Part shown: positions 18,211 through 26,621 of the stretch, one piece after another
Layout of the letters: each line of letters starts with the position of its first letter
Position numbering within the stretch: the stretch's first letter is position 1
Assembly (NCBI GenBank): GCA_002344065.1
Contig: DDTK01000007.1
Coordinates: 1 to 64,000, forward strand
Direction: 5' to 3'
DNA: 64,000 bases
From: Flammeovirgaceae bacterium UBA2366
GTDB lineage: Bacteria > Bacteroidota > Bacteroidia > Cytophagales > Cyclobacteriaceae
The notes under the pieces: generated by a model
What the model saw: only the letters and a program-made list of their open reading frames with translations
Told to the model about the DNA's origin: nothing
Database searches by the model: none
Made by a program: the position numbers and the translations under genes

Positions 18211-19368
18211 ATGAATAAGAAAATCATATATGCATTGGTGATCTTAGGTGTGTTGAGTGTTGCCTTTGTTTCTTGCAGTACCAAAACCTATATAGGTCGC
18301 TGGATGAAGTGGCGCGCTTCTGATATTCTCGATCACGAGAAATTTCCGAATCATCCGTTTCCCGCATCCGCCCAGCCTTTTTCTTTTATTGAAGCCAGGG
18401 ATTCACGGCTTCCGGGCCTGCTGATCGAAACCAAAAAAAGCAAAGCGCCTTTAGAAAAAGTTCTTGAGTCATCAGAGACAACAGCATTCCTGGTTATTAA
18501 AAATGATTCGTTGTTGTATGAAGGATATTTTAGCGGCTATTCACGCGAGTCGATCAACACCTCGTTTTCAGTCGGTAAATCCATCACTTCGTTGCTGTTG
18601 GGCAAAGCTATTGATGATGGACTTATCCAATCGGTTAACGATCCGGTAACTGCCTATTTGCCTGAATTGAAAAATCGTGACATACGTTACGAAAAACTTA
18701 CGCTGTTGCATTTACTGAACATGCGCAGCGGCATTCAGTTTAAAGACCATGATTTGCCTTGGGGAGACAAGCCTAAGGCGTACTACCATCCACGCTTGCG
18801 CGAACGCATATATGAATTACCTGTTAAGACCGAGCCGGGCAGTGAGTTTAAATACAATTCCTACAACCCAATAGTTATCGGCATGGTGCTGGAAAAAGCA
18901 TGTGGGTGTTCTCCGGCTGAATACTTTGAAAAAAGTATCTGGGATAAGTTAGGGATGGAGTATACAGGTTCGTGGAGTATGGATAGCGATGAGTCACGCA
19001 TGATGAAAATGGAGAGCGGACTTAATCTTCACGCCATTGATTTTGTCAAATTCGGTCGACTGGTATTGAATAAAGGGAAATGGAATAATGAACAGGTTAT
19101 TCCAGAAAGCTGGATTGGTACCAGTGCTGTTGTTTCACAGGAAAATCATGTACCGGAGTTTGGTGATGAGATTCACTACGAAAAATTTTGGTGGCTGCAC
19201 AGTAAAGACCATGAACATGCCTATATTATTTCCGGCTGGGGGCATTTGGGGCAGTACTTGTATATTTTTCCTGATGAAGGTGTGATCATTGTGCGCATGG
19301 GGAAAGATTTGGGTAATGTAGGGAGTTGGAAAAGCATTTTCCTTCAGGTTGTTGAAGCGGTTAAGTAA
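18211..19368 (+). CDS. Serine beta-lactamase-family hydrolase, lipoprotein
   Basis: The 385-residue protein has a lipobox ending FVSC (Cys22) and the motifs SVGK (Ser120, Lys123), YNS (in EFKYNSYNP) and HLG (in GWGHLGQ). It belongs to the class C beta-lactamase-like hydrolases and resembles the 6-aminohexanoate-dimer-hydrolase type in its FSVGKSITSLLLG segment. The substrate is unknown. It follows the acyltransferase by 11 bases, which suggests both act on the same envelope compound, but that is inference. Confidence 0.9.
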   Translation: MNKKIIYALVILGVLSVAFVSCSTKTYIGRWMKWRASDILDHEKFPNHPFPASAQPFSFIEARDSRLPGLLIETKKSKAPLEKVLESSETTAFLVIKNDSLLYEGYFSGYSRESINTSFSVGKSITSLLLGKAIDDGLIQSVNDPVTAYLPELKNRDIRYEKLTLLHLLNMRSGIQFKDHDLPWGDKPKAYYHPRLRERIYELPVKTEPGSEFKYNSYNPIVIGMVLEKACGCSPAEYFEKSIWDKLGMEYTGSWSMDSDESRMMKMESGLNLHAIDFVKFGRLVLNKGKWNNEQVIPESWIGTSAVVSQENHVPEFGDEIHYEKFWWLHSKDHEHAYIISGWGHLGQYLYIFPDEGVIIVRMGKDLGNVGSWKSIFLQVVEAVK

Positions 19369-19417
19369 GTTACTGCCCACTATCTGTTATGAATAAATTC
19401 TCTATCTTCATACCCTT

Positions 19418-20644
19418 ATGAAAAAATTGCAATTAGGTGTCCTTGCCTTGGTGATATGCTCGGCATGCACTGAATCATCGAAAGAACCAATAGTATGGAA
19501 ATCCATTGAAAAAGATTTACAGGCTCAATTTATCCTGGCGCAGGATGGCGATGTGATTGAACTGCCTGAAGGCAACTTCATGTTTACCCGAACCTTGAGC
19601 ATGGACGGGAAATCGAACATTACCATTTGTGGCAAGGGCATGGATAAAACTATCCTTTCCTGGAAAAATCAAACGGAAGGTGCACAGGGCATGCAGATCA
19701 GCAATGGAAAAAATATTGTATTGGAAGATTTTTCAGTGGAAGATGCCAAAGGCGATAACCTGAAAGTAAATGACACAGATGGCATTGTGCTGCGCAGAAT
19801 CCGTTCGGTATGGGCCGATGGCCCGAAAACGGAAAACGGTGCATACGCGCTTTACCCGGTGCTTTGCAAAAATGTGCTCATGGAAGAATGCATCGCCATG
19901 GGCTCATCTGATGCCGGCATTTATGTAGGGCAGTCGGACTCGGTTATTATTCGTAACAACAAAGCCTACTGGAATGTAGCCGGTATTGAAAGTGAAAATT
20001 CAAAGTGGGTGGAGATTTACGGCAACGAAGCGTACGACAACACCGGTGGAATTCTGGTTTTTGATTTACCCGGCCTTACCACGTATGGCCACTCCACGAA
20101 AGTGTTCAAGAACACCATTCGCAGCAACAATCATAAAAATTTTGCACAAAAGGGAAATATTGTGGCCAGCATACCACCCGGTTCAGGCATGATGATTCTG
20201 GCCACGCACGACATTGAAATTTATGATAACGACTTTAAAGACAACACCACGGTAGGTATAGCCATTGTAAGTTATGAGTTGGTAGCCGCATTGAATGAAG
20301 GCGAACAGGAACGGGAAGGGTCTATTGGTGGTGTGCAAACCGTAAATAACCGATACCAGGAAGATTCATTATACAATGTTTATCCCTACAACGTTACTGT
20401 TTACAGTAACCGGTTTAAGAACAAGCATTGGTTCCCAACCACACAAAATGATATTGGCAAACTCCTGATTATGAAATCAGCATTCAGTCCACCCGATATT
20501 TTGTTTGATGGCATTGCTGATCCAAAGCGGGCCGAACGCAATATTTGTATTGGCGACAACGGAAAAATTACCTTCATTAACCTGGATGCTGGAAATGATT
20601 TTAAGAATTTGTCGAAGGATGTAACTTCATTTAGTTGTAAGTAG
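19418..20644 (+). CDS. Parallel beta-helix lipoprotein (SO2929-type)
   Basis: The 408-residue lipoprotein (Cys17 in ICSAC) is a right-handed parallel beta-helix. Turns are visible as repeated N-x-I/V-x-(I/L)-x-D/G-N patterns (NSKWVEIYGNEAYDNTGGI, HDIEIYDNDFKDNTTVGI). It fits the uncharacterised family that regularly occurs as a two-gene pair with a di-haem cytochrome c. Here the next gene is exactly that partner, overlapping or abutting the stop codon. No polysaccharide lyase active site is obvious. Role unknown; probably periplasmic or outer-membrane attached. Confidence 0.85.
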   Translation: MKKLQLGVLALVICSACTESSKEPIVWKSIEKDLQAQFILAQDGDVIELPEGNFMFTRTLSMDGKSNITICGKGMDKTILSWKNQTEGAQGMQISNGKNIVLEDFSVEDAKGDNLKVNDTDGIVLRRIRSVWADGPKTENGAYALYPVLCKNVLMEECIAMGSSDAGIYVGQSDSVIIRNNKAYWNVAGIESENSKWVEIYGNEAYDNTGGILVFDLPGLTTYGHSTKVFKNTIRSNNHKNFAQKGNIVASIPPGSGMMILATHDIEIYDNDFKDNTTVGIAIVSYELVAALNEGEQEREGSIGGVQTVNNRYQEDSLYNVYPYNVTVYSNRFKNKHWFPTTQNDIGKLLIMKSAFSPPDILFDGIADPKRAERNICIGDNGKITFINLDAGNDFKNLSKDVTSFSCK

Positions 20645-20655
20645 TGCGCGATGTT

Positions 20656-21720
20656 ATGATGCGTTTTAAAGCGCTTTTACTGTTTCTTATTGTGTTAGGC
20701 TGCCAGCCAAACAAGCGGGAGATAGTTGTCGTGGAGGAGGTCTCGCTGGGCGTAGAATCCTCCTTGCCTGGAAACAGTACTCTTTCGAGTTATAACTTTT
20801 TCAAGGGGGAGCTGAAAAATCTTGAGCCTATGTCGGGTGTGGTTCACTACGAATTGAATTCACCCCTGTTCACAGATTATGCCTATAAAAAGCGCTTCAT
20901 CAAATTTCCGGAAAATACAGCCGCAAACTTCAGTGCTGATGATGTACTTGATTTTCCCGAAGGCACAGTGCTGATCAAAAATTTTTATTATCCGGCCGAT
21001 TTCAGAAAGCCGGATGAAAACATCCGTATTCTCGAAACCCGCTTACTGATTTTGGAAAACGGTACCTGGCAGGCATTGCCCTACATCTGGAACGATGCGC
21101 AAACAGAAGCTTACCTGGATATTAGCGGAAAGAGTATTGATATACGCTGGACGCACGATGACGGAACGACAAAAGAAGTAAACTATTCCGTTCCCAACAT
21201 GAATCAGTGTAAAGGTTGCCACCTGCGTGGCGATCGGGTTATGCCCATCGGACCAACAGCGCGGCAGTTAAATGGATCAATACGCGGACAACGGCAAAAT
21301 CAATTGGAGCAACTTGCTGCGTTGGGTTTGCTGCATAACCTCCCACCCATCAATACCGTTGCGCGATTGGTCGATTATGATAATGCAACCGAGCAACTTG
21401 ATTTACGTGCCCGCGCCTGGCTTGAGGTGAATTGCGCGCATTGCCACCGGCCGGATGGTCCGGCAAAAACCAGTGGCCTGCATTTGCTGGCTGATGTAAA
21501 AAATCCATTTGAATTGGGAGTAGGCAAACCGCCTGTAGCAGCCGGTCGGGGTTCTGGTGGTCTTAACTACGACATTGTGCCCGGCAAGCCGGATCAATCC
21601 ATTTTGTATTACCGCATTAAGTCCGATGACCCCGGGGTAATGATGCCCGAGCTGGGGAAGAAGTTGGTGCATGACGAAGGAGTGAAGTTGATTGAGCAGT
21701 GGATAAGGCAGATGAAATAG
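20656..21720 (+). CDS. SO2930-family di-haem c-type cytochrome lipoprotein
   Basis: From ATG 20656 the product has 354 residues and a lipoprotein signal ending VLGC. A GTG at 20644 in the same frame overlaps the stop of the preceding gene and is an alternative start. Two haem-c attachment motifs are present, CKGCH (after NMNQ) and CAHCH (after EVN). The C-terminal part ends in the segment SDDPGVMMPELGK, common to this family. The protein is expected in the periplasm. It is the known partner of the beta-helix lipoprotein encoded just upstream. The electron donor and acceptor are unknown. Confidence 0.85.
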   Translation: MMRFKALLLFLIVLGCQPNKREIVVVEEVSLGVESSLPGNSTLSSYNFFKGELKNLEPMSGVVHYELNSPLFTDYAYKKRFIKFPENTAANFSADDVLDFPEGTVLIKNFYYPADFRKPDENIRILETRLLILENGTWQALPYIWNDAQTEAYLDISGKSIDIRWTHDDGTTKEVNYSVPNMNQCKGCHLRGDRVMPIGPTARQLNGSIRGQRQNQLEQLAALGLLHNLPPINTVARLVDYDNATEQLDLRARAWLEVNCAHCHRPDGPAKTSGLHLLADVKNPFELGVGKPPVAAGRGSGGLNYDIVPGKPDQSILYYRIKSDDPGVMMPELGKKLVHDEGVKLIEQWIRQMK

Positions 21721-21895
21721 TCCGAATGTTGTCAGCTTAATTTTCGCTGGTAATTCCGATCGCGCCTCGCCATCAAGCTGGATTGGCAGCAGTCGGGTGT
21801 GTTTTGGAGCGTGTTCATTTCCAAAACATCAGTTGGTTTGTTTACGTTATGACTTTTTACACGGGGTGGTTGGAAGAAAACTAAAGTTTAATAAT

Positions 21896-22846
21896 CTAGC
21901 GCACCTGTAGCGGACTTATCCCAAAGCGCTTCTTAAAAGCCGTTGAAAAATGGTTCGGGTATTTGTAGCCCACTTTTGACCCCACTTCTTCAACGCAATA
22001 CTGACCGGATTGTAATAATTCTAATCCGTATTCCATTCTTTTGTTAAGCAGGTATTCAAACACTGTGGTGTTGAAATTTTCCTTGAAACCTTTTTTGAGG
22101 GAGAACTCATTGATACCAAAATTCCGGGCAATGTTTTTCAAGGAGTGATCCTGCAAAAATGTTTGATCAAGATAATCCCGTATGCCCTGAAACAATTCGG
22201 TTGCGATTGGGTTTGCTTTTCCCTGCACCGTGCTCATGGCGCTGTTCAATTGCAGGGCGATGAGTTCGTGAACCTTGGCCTCAATCAATAATTTCTTTAA
22301 TGATCCGCTGATGGGGCTGTCAAAAATGGCATGGATCGCGCGCATCATCGGTTGCGACAATTGAAATTCTCCGGTATAAAAAACCTGGCTGTCCAGCAAC
22401 TTCTGTTTCATCTCAGCCGACCATCTTTCTGAATCGCACAATAACGAAGTATAATAATCGCGCTTTACTTCTACGTGAACATTTACAAATATGCGTTGCA
22501 TGCTCAGGTGATATTCCTGTCCGGGCAGGTATACCTGGTGAAAGGTTTTCGGGTTCAGGTGTGCACTGAGTTTCAGGTGCTGGAAGTGCGCGCCCATTTC
22601 CCCATCCACCGACATGCAGTGGTGAACATTGTCGCAGAGTGAATTGTCGGTAAAATGAACATTAACCTTCCGGTTGAAATCAGCCTTGTGTTCAAATACC
22701 CGAATGTGGCCAAGGTCAATACTTCGTTCACGCCAAGTGCCAAAATCAGGATGAACACGCTCTGCAACCTGAAAACAATCGGTTTCCTCTTGGTGGATGG
22801 TATAGCTCAAAAATTCATCGAAGGGTATTACCGGAGCGGTTTTCAT
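21896..22846 (-). CDS. AraC-family regulator (PchR-like)
   Basis: The 316-residue protein has an N-terminal sensory region of about 220 residues and a C-terminal double helix-turn-helix (NIARNFGINEFSLKKGFKE; EEVGSKVGYKYPNHFSTAFKKRFG). The layout resembles PchR-type regulators, which in pseudomonads sense siderophores; in Bacteroidota the ligand is usually unknown. It is divergent from the cytochrome c gene at 22938 across 91 bases and is therefore a candidate regulator of it. The 175 bases between it and the SO2930 gene show nothing recognisable. Confidence 0.9.
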   Translation of the reverse strand: MKTAPVIPFDEFLSYTIHQEETDCFQVAERVHPDFGTWRERSIDLGHIRVFEHKADFNRKVNVHFTDNSLCDNVHHCMSVDGEMGAHFQHLKLSAHLNPKTFHQVYLPGQEYHLSMQRIFVNVHVEVKRDYYTSLLCDSERWSAEMKQKLLDSQVFYTGEFQLSQPMMRAIHAIFDSPISGSLKKLLIEAKVHELIALQLNSAMSTVQGKANPIATELFQGIRDYLDQTFLQDHSLKNIARNFGINEFSLKKGFKENFNTTVFEYLLNKRMEYGLELLQSGQYCVEEVGSKVGYKYPNHFSTAFKKRFGISPLQVR

Positions 22847-22937
22847 AAACTCCTTTTAGCGTAGAAGATGCTCCGTTTAACGTAGGCCTTTGTTTTTGGT
22901 TTCTCCGTTTTTAACCCCTGAACGAACAATTTAACGT

Positions 22938-23813
22938 ATGTTAATCCGAATTTTAAAGGGCACGGGCATTGCCCTCCTCTCCCTGGGGGTACTGATAGCG
23001 GGGGTGTATGGCTATATGTACCACCAGGTTCAATCCCGCATGAATGAGAAATATGTTGTGCAGGCACCGGTTTTGAATATCCGGTACGACAGCGCCCAAC
23101 TGGCCTATGGCGAACGACTGGCAATTGTAAAAGGTTGCCGCGATTGTCATGGTGATGATATGGGCGGAAAAGTTTTTGTAGATGATCCCGGTTTGGGTTT
23201 ACTCATCGGTAAAAACCTTACCAAGGGAAAAGGTGGTCTACCCAAAGATTACAGTACTGAAGATTGGGTACTGGCGTTAAAGCACGGCATTCGCAGAGAC
23301 GGAAAGACGTTGCTGTTCATGCCCTCGTATGAGTTCACGCATTTAAGTGAAGAAGACATGAGCGCGATCATCGCGTATGCGCAAAGCCTGAAGCCCGTTG
23401 ATCGTGAGTTGCCCGATCACAACCTGAAGCCACTCAGTTATATACTGGCATCGTTGGATAAACTGCCATTGATCGTGGCTGAAAAAATTGAACACTCAAC
23501 CGAACTGATAAAACAGGTGAAGTCAGAAGTGTCTGTTGATTTCGGCAAGTACCTCTCCAATTCGTGCACAGGTTGTCATCGGCCCAACATGAAAGGTGGC
23601 GATCCGATTGCTCCGGGTTTTCCGGTGGTACCTGATGTAACAACATCCGGTAACGTGGGCAAATGGACAGAAGATCAGTTCGTAACCGTGCTTCGTACCG
23701 GCAAAACTCCGGAAGGAAAAGAAATTGATCCGAAAAATATGCCGTGGCCCATGACAGCCGCTTATACCGATACAGAATTAAAAGCCCTCTACGCCTATTT
23801 GAAAAGCATTTAA
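22938..23813 (+). CDS. Di-haem c-type cytochrome, membrane-anchored
   Basis: The 291-residue protein has an N-terminal anchor (about 8-28) and two haem-c sites, C67-RD-C70-H71 and C210-TG-C213-H214. Likely axial methionines lie in LLFMPSYEF and KNMPWPM. It resembles the periplasmic cytochromes c that accompany alcohol or sugar dehydrogenases, but no such enzyme is adjacent. The hemerythrin-like gene starts 11 bases after its stop and the PchR-like regulator is divergent, so these three probably form one regulatory unit. Confidence 0.92.
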   Translation: MLIRILKGTGIALLSLGVLIAGVYGYMYHQVQSRMNEKYVVQAPVLNIRYDSAQLAYGERLAIVKGCRDCHGDDMGGKVFVDDPGLGLLIGKNLTKGKGGLPKDYSTEDWVLALKHGIRRDGKTLLFMPSYEFTHLSEEDMSAIIAYAQSLKPVDRELPDHNLKPLSYILASLDKLPLIVAEKIEHSTELIKQVKSEVSVDFGKYLSNSCTGCHRPNMKGGDPIAPGFPVVPDVTTSGNVGKWTEDQFVTVLRTGKTPEGKEIDPKNMPWPMTAAYTDTELKALYAYLKSI

Positions 23814-23824
23814 ATCAATTAACC

Positions 23825-24517
23825 ATGAATATAACCAATCGATACAACAGTTTTAACCAGGTGCACAAAGGTTTGCGTGCATACTTATACGATACGGCAC
23901 TGAAATTACAACAAACTGATCTGGCCGATGCAAAGGCCGGAGAAGCAGCCATGCAACAGGTAGAGGAAGTGTTGGTGCTGTTTGAAAGTCATGCGCACAA
24001 CGAAGACGAATTCTTTAACCGCCCCCTGGAGGAAACCAACCCTGAAGTGGCCAAACTGTTTGAGAAAGAACACGAAGAAGATCATCGGTTAGGCCAGGTA
24101 CTTGCCGACCTGGTTGCGCAATGGCGTGAAGAGCCGGATGATCATGCACGTGCCGTTACCGGAAGAAATTTGTTTTATGCCTTCAACGAATTCATAGCGT
24201 TTAACCTGTACCACATGAATAAGGAAGAGATTGAGTTGAATGCGGCTTTGTGGAACGCATATTCAGATGAAGAGATCATCGCTACGGAGCAGACGCTGGT
24301 GCAGCAGACACCTCCCGCCAAGATGATGAAGTATGCGCGCTGGATGATCAGGGGGTGCAATACAGTGGAACTGACACGCTGGCTGAGTGCAGTGAAAGCA
24401 AATGCACCCGCTGAGGTATTTTTTGCACTGATGCACCTCGCAACTGATGAATTGCCGGCTGAACGGTTACGTGAATTGAAAGCGAAGCTTGAAGGATGCC
24501 ATCATGCGGCCGCATGA
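23825..24517 (+). CDS. Hemerythrin-like (HHE domain) protein
   Basis: From ATG 23825 the protein has 230 residues. Candidate iron ligands are His14, His56/His58, Glu61, His83, His87, His130 and Glu134, in a four-helix pattern (FESHAHNEDEFF, HEEDHRLG, LYHMNKEE). Hemerythrin-like proteins bind oxygen or nitric oxide or protect iron-sulfur centres. I chose this start because it follows the cytochrome stop by 11 bases and begins directly with the first helix. It is probably cytoplasmic, as no signal peptide is present. A strong bidirectional hairpin follows. Confidence 0.85.
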   Translation: MNITNRYNSFNQVHKGLRAYLYDTALKLQQTDLADAKAGEAAMQQVEEVLVLFESHAHNEDEFFNRPLEETNPEVAKLFEKEHEEDHRLGQVLADLVAQWREEPDDHARAVTGRNLFYAFNEFIAFNLYHMNKEEIELNAALWNAYSDEEIIATEQTLVQQTPPAKMMKYARWMIRGCNTVELTRWLSAVKANAPAEVFFALMHLATDELPAERLRELKAKLEGCHHAAA

Positions 24518-24564
24518 AAAGATCACTGGCTTAATATGTTTGTCTGAATAATCGAAACGAATAA

Positions 24565-24615
24565 GAAGCCTTCACCCGGTGAGTCAAAAGCTTACCGGGT
24601 GACGGCCTTCTTGTT
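24565..24615. terminator. Bidirectional intrinsic terminator
   Basis: Left arm GAAGCCTTCACCCGGT (24565-24580) pairs with ACCGGGTGACGGCCTTC (24594-24610) with one bulge. The inner GTGAG/CTTAC also pairs, allowing one G:U. It lies between two convergent genes (hemerythrin and S41 peptidase) and is followed by TTGTT, so it can end transcription from both sides. Confidence 0.8.
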
Positions 24616-24623
24616 ATAGGTAA

Positions 24624-25688
24624 TTACTGCATTCCCAATTCGATCGCACGTTCCAGGGTGGGGTCTTTTCCGGCCAGCAGATCATCGCGTGTGGTCTTTG
24701 AATAAATAGCCGGAGGCAGTCCGCGGCCTTCGAAGCTGGTGCCTTCTGAATTACGGTAATCACCAACAGAAAGACTGAAGATCCATCCGTTGGGCAATTC
24801 AAAATTCGGATTGTCTGAAAAACTTCCGGCCGTAGTATCTCCCATAAACGTTGTATGGTTCAGTTCGCGGAGTGCAAGGGATAATGTTTCTCCGGCACTC
24901 TGTGTAAAGCGCGAGGTCAGCACAATAACCGGTTTGGTGTACTGAACGCCTCCGCTGGGACGCACATACCATTCATTTACTGCCGTGAACTGATCGTGTT
25001 CCGGGCCGTTGCGCTTGCGCGATGTCATGTACAGTTTTGTTTCGCTGGTGAATCGTCCCGCAACATATTGCGACACCGCATCCATGCCTCCGTAATGTCC
25101 GCGCAGGTCGAGAATCAGGCTTTGTGTGTCTTTCAGTTCGTTCAAGGCACGATCCATTGCTTTCTCAGTATCCTTTCTTGAATCTGTTCCGGTCATGTTG
25201 ATATAGCCTACCAGATTATTGATTATTCCAAACCGGATGTTTTCGGAAGGTTGTGTCAGCGAGACATAATTCTTTACTACTTCAAGGGCATAATCTTCCT
25301 GCACTTTAAGGATGGTCAGGGTACCGTTTTCGTAGCGGATAACTCCTCCCGGAAAAACAGGCAGCTCACCGTTAGTAGGGTAAAGGTTAACATGATTGTC
25401 ATTCAACTGCACGATCATCTCAGTAAGTACGGTATACAATTCATCGTCACTCATCTGGTCGCTCACACGCGGGCGGAATTGCTGATACATCGCGTTCCAG
25501 TCGAGTTGCTTGACGTCAAACAAGCCGTAGTGTGTGTCAAAGGTTTTCCAGAAATGATCAAAGTTGCTGACAGGTGTATTCGCTGCCTGCGGCCCGATGA
25601 GTTCTTCTTCGCAGGAGGCCATGATGAACAGGCACGGGACGATCAGGAAAAGGATCGTGCGCAAGTACTGATGAATGGTTGATGTCAT
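24624..25688 (-). CDS. S41-family peptidase, lipoprotein
   Basis: The 354-residue protein has a lipobox IMASC (Cys26) and the tail-specific protease domain. Visible motifs are LILDLRGHYGG (192-201) and the nucleophile Ser264 in TQSAGE. No PDZ domain is obvious. S41 enzymes cleave the C-termini of envelope proteins. It lies 11 bases downstream of the barrel gene at 25700-26539, on the same strand, so these are likely one transcript together with the AraC-type regulator upstream. Confidence 0.9.
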   Translation of the reverse strand: MTSTIHQYLRTILFLIVPCLFIMASCEEELIGPQAANTPVSNFDHFWKTFDTHYGLFDVKQLDWNAMYQQFRPRVSDQMSDDELYTVLTEMIVQLNDNHVNLYPTNGELPVFPGGVIRYENGTLTILKVQEDYALEVVKNYVSLTQPSENIRFGIINNLVGYINMTGTDSRKDTEKAMDRALNELKDTQSLILDLRGHYGGMDAVSQYVAGRFTSETKLYMTSRKRNGPEHDQFTAVNEWYVRPSGGVQYTKPVIVLTSRFTQSAGETLSLALRELNHTTFMGDTTAGSFSDNPNFELPNGWIFSLSVGDYRNSEGTSFEGRGLPPAIYSKTTRDDLLAGKDPTLERAIELGMQ

Positions 25689-25699
25689 GATGTCTTGGA

Positions 25700-26539
25700 T
25701 TAAAAGTGATGATAGAAATTGGCTAATACAGTTTGTGTTGTGCCGCGGAATGGCTGTGGTGTTTGAATGCTGTACCAGTTGGCTTCATACTGCAGGCCTG
25801 CGCCCCAGCGCTGGCTGAACTGGTAGTCGTACCGCAGACCTAGTGCCGGTGCCAGGAATTTTTTCACACCGGTCCATTCGGCATTACTGAAAAATCCGGA
25901 AACTAAATTCTTGTCAGGAGCGGAAACAGTGTTATCATATGACGGCCTGGCCGGCCACGCAACCACAGGCACACGCAGGTTGGCCGCGAGGGAATGATGC
26001 TCATTGATGCGGTGCTGAACCATCCCTTCCGGACTAAAGCTCAGTGCATTGAACATGCCGGCCATGGTCCAGCCCTGGGGGTAGAAGAGTTCATTACTGA
26101 TCCGCCCGCCAACGGCCACCTTGAAGGTCGATTCCTGGGTGGATGGAATTTTATAATAGGTGCCGAGCGAAATCCTTCCCGCCATAAAGCTTCCGCCTGC
26201 CGGAAACTTCTTGTCTTCCGTTTTGCCGGTGTAATCTTCTTCGCGGAAATACAGCGTGCGGTTCGGATGGTATTTGGGCTGGTTACTGCCGATCCGGAAA
26301 TCAACATCCAGGGAGAATAAAAAGGTGTTGCTCTCCAGGTTATAGAACAACCGCACATTGGCGGGCTTGCTCCGGTAAATCAGCGGTGAGGTGTTTTTGT
26401 CGAGGTACGTCACCGTGCCGATACCGAGGGCCAGTCCGATGCGGTTTTCCAGGGACATCCAGGGGCGTTTTTCATAATCCTGTGCCTGCGCAGTCATCAG
26501 CAGGGTGCAGATGACGAGGGGGTAAAGCAGTTTTTTCAT
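25700..26539 (-). CDS. Outer-membrane beta-barrel protein
   Basis: The chosen start (26539) gives 279 residues beginning MKKLLYPLVICTLL with a clean signal peptide ending AQAQ; the frame is open further upstream but without a signal. The rest shows amphipathic strands (VRLFYNLESNTFLFSLDVDF, LAPALGLRYDYQFSQRWGAG) and ends FYHHF, the aromatic end of an outer-membrane barrel. No named family is recognised. It is the middle gene between a membrane AraC regulator and an S41 peptidase. Confidence 0.7.
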   Translation of the reverse strand: MKKLLYPLVICTLLMTAQAQDYEKRPWMSLENRIGLALGIGTVTYLDKNTSPLIYRSKPANVRLFYNLESNTFLFSLDVDFRIGSNQPKYHPNRTLYFREEDYTGKTEDKKFPAGGSFMAGRISLGTYYKIPSTQESTFKVAVGGRISNELFYPQGWTMAGMFNALSFSPEGMVQHRINEHHSLAANLRVPVVAWPARPSYDNTVSAPDKNLVSGFFSNAEWTGVKKFLAPALGLRYDYQFSQRWGAGLQYEANWYSIQTPQPFRGTTQTVLANFYHHF

Positions 26540-26621
26540 GTTCGTATGGTTATAGGCGAATGAACGGAAATGCCCACCGAAGTTGCTTTTTCCGGTCTCC
26601 ATGAGGTCTTGAACTATCCTT

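Noticed and set aside
23744..23824. Longer form of the hemerythrin-like protein
   Set aside because: The extra 27 residues overlap the end of the cytochrome gene in another frame and lack similarity to the family.
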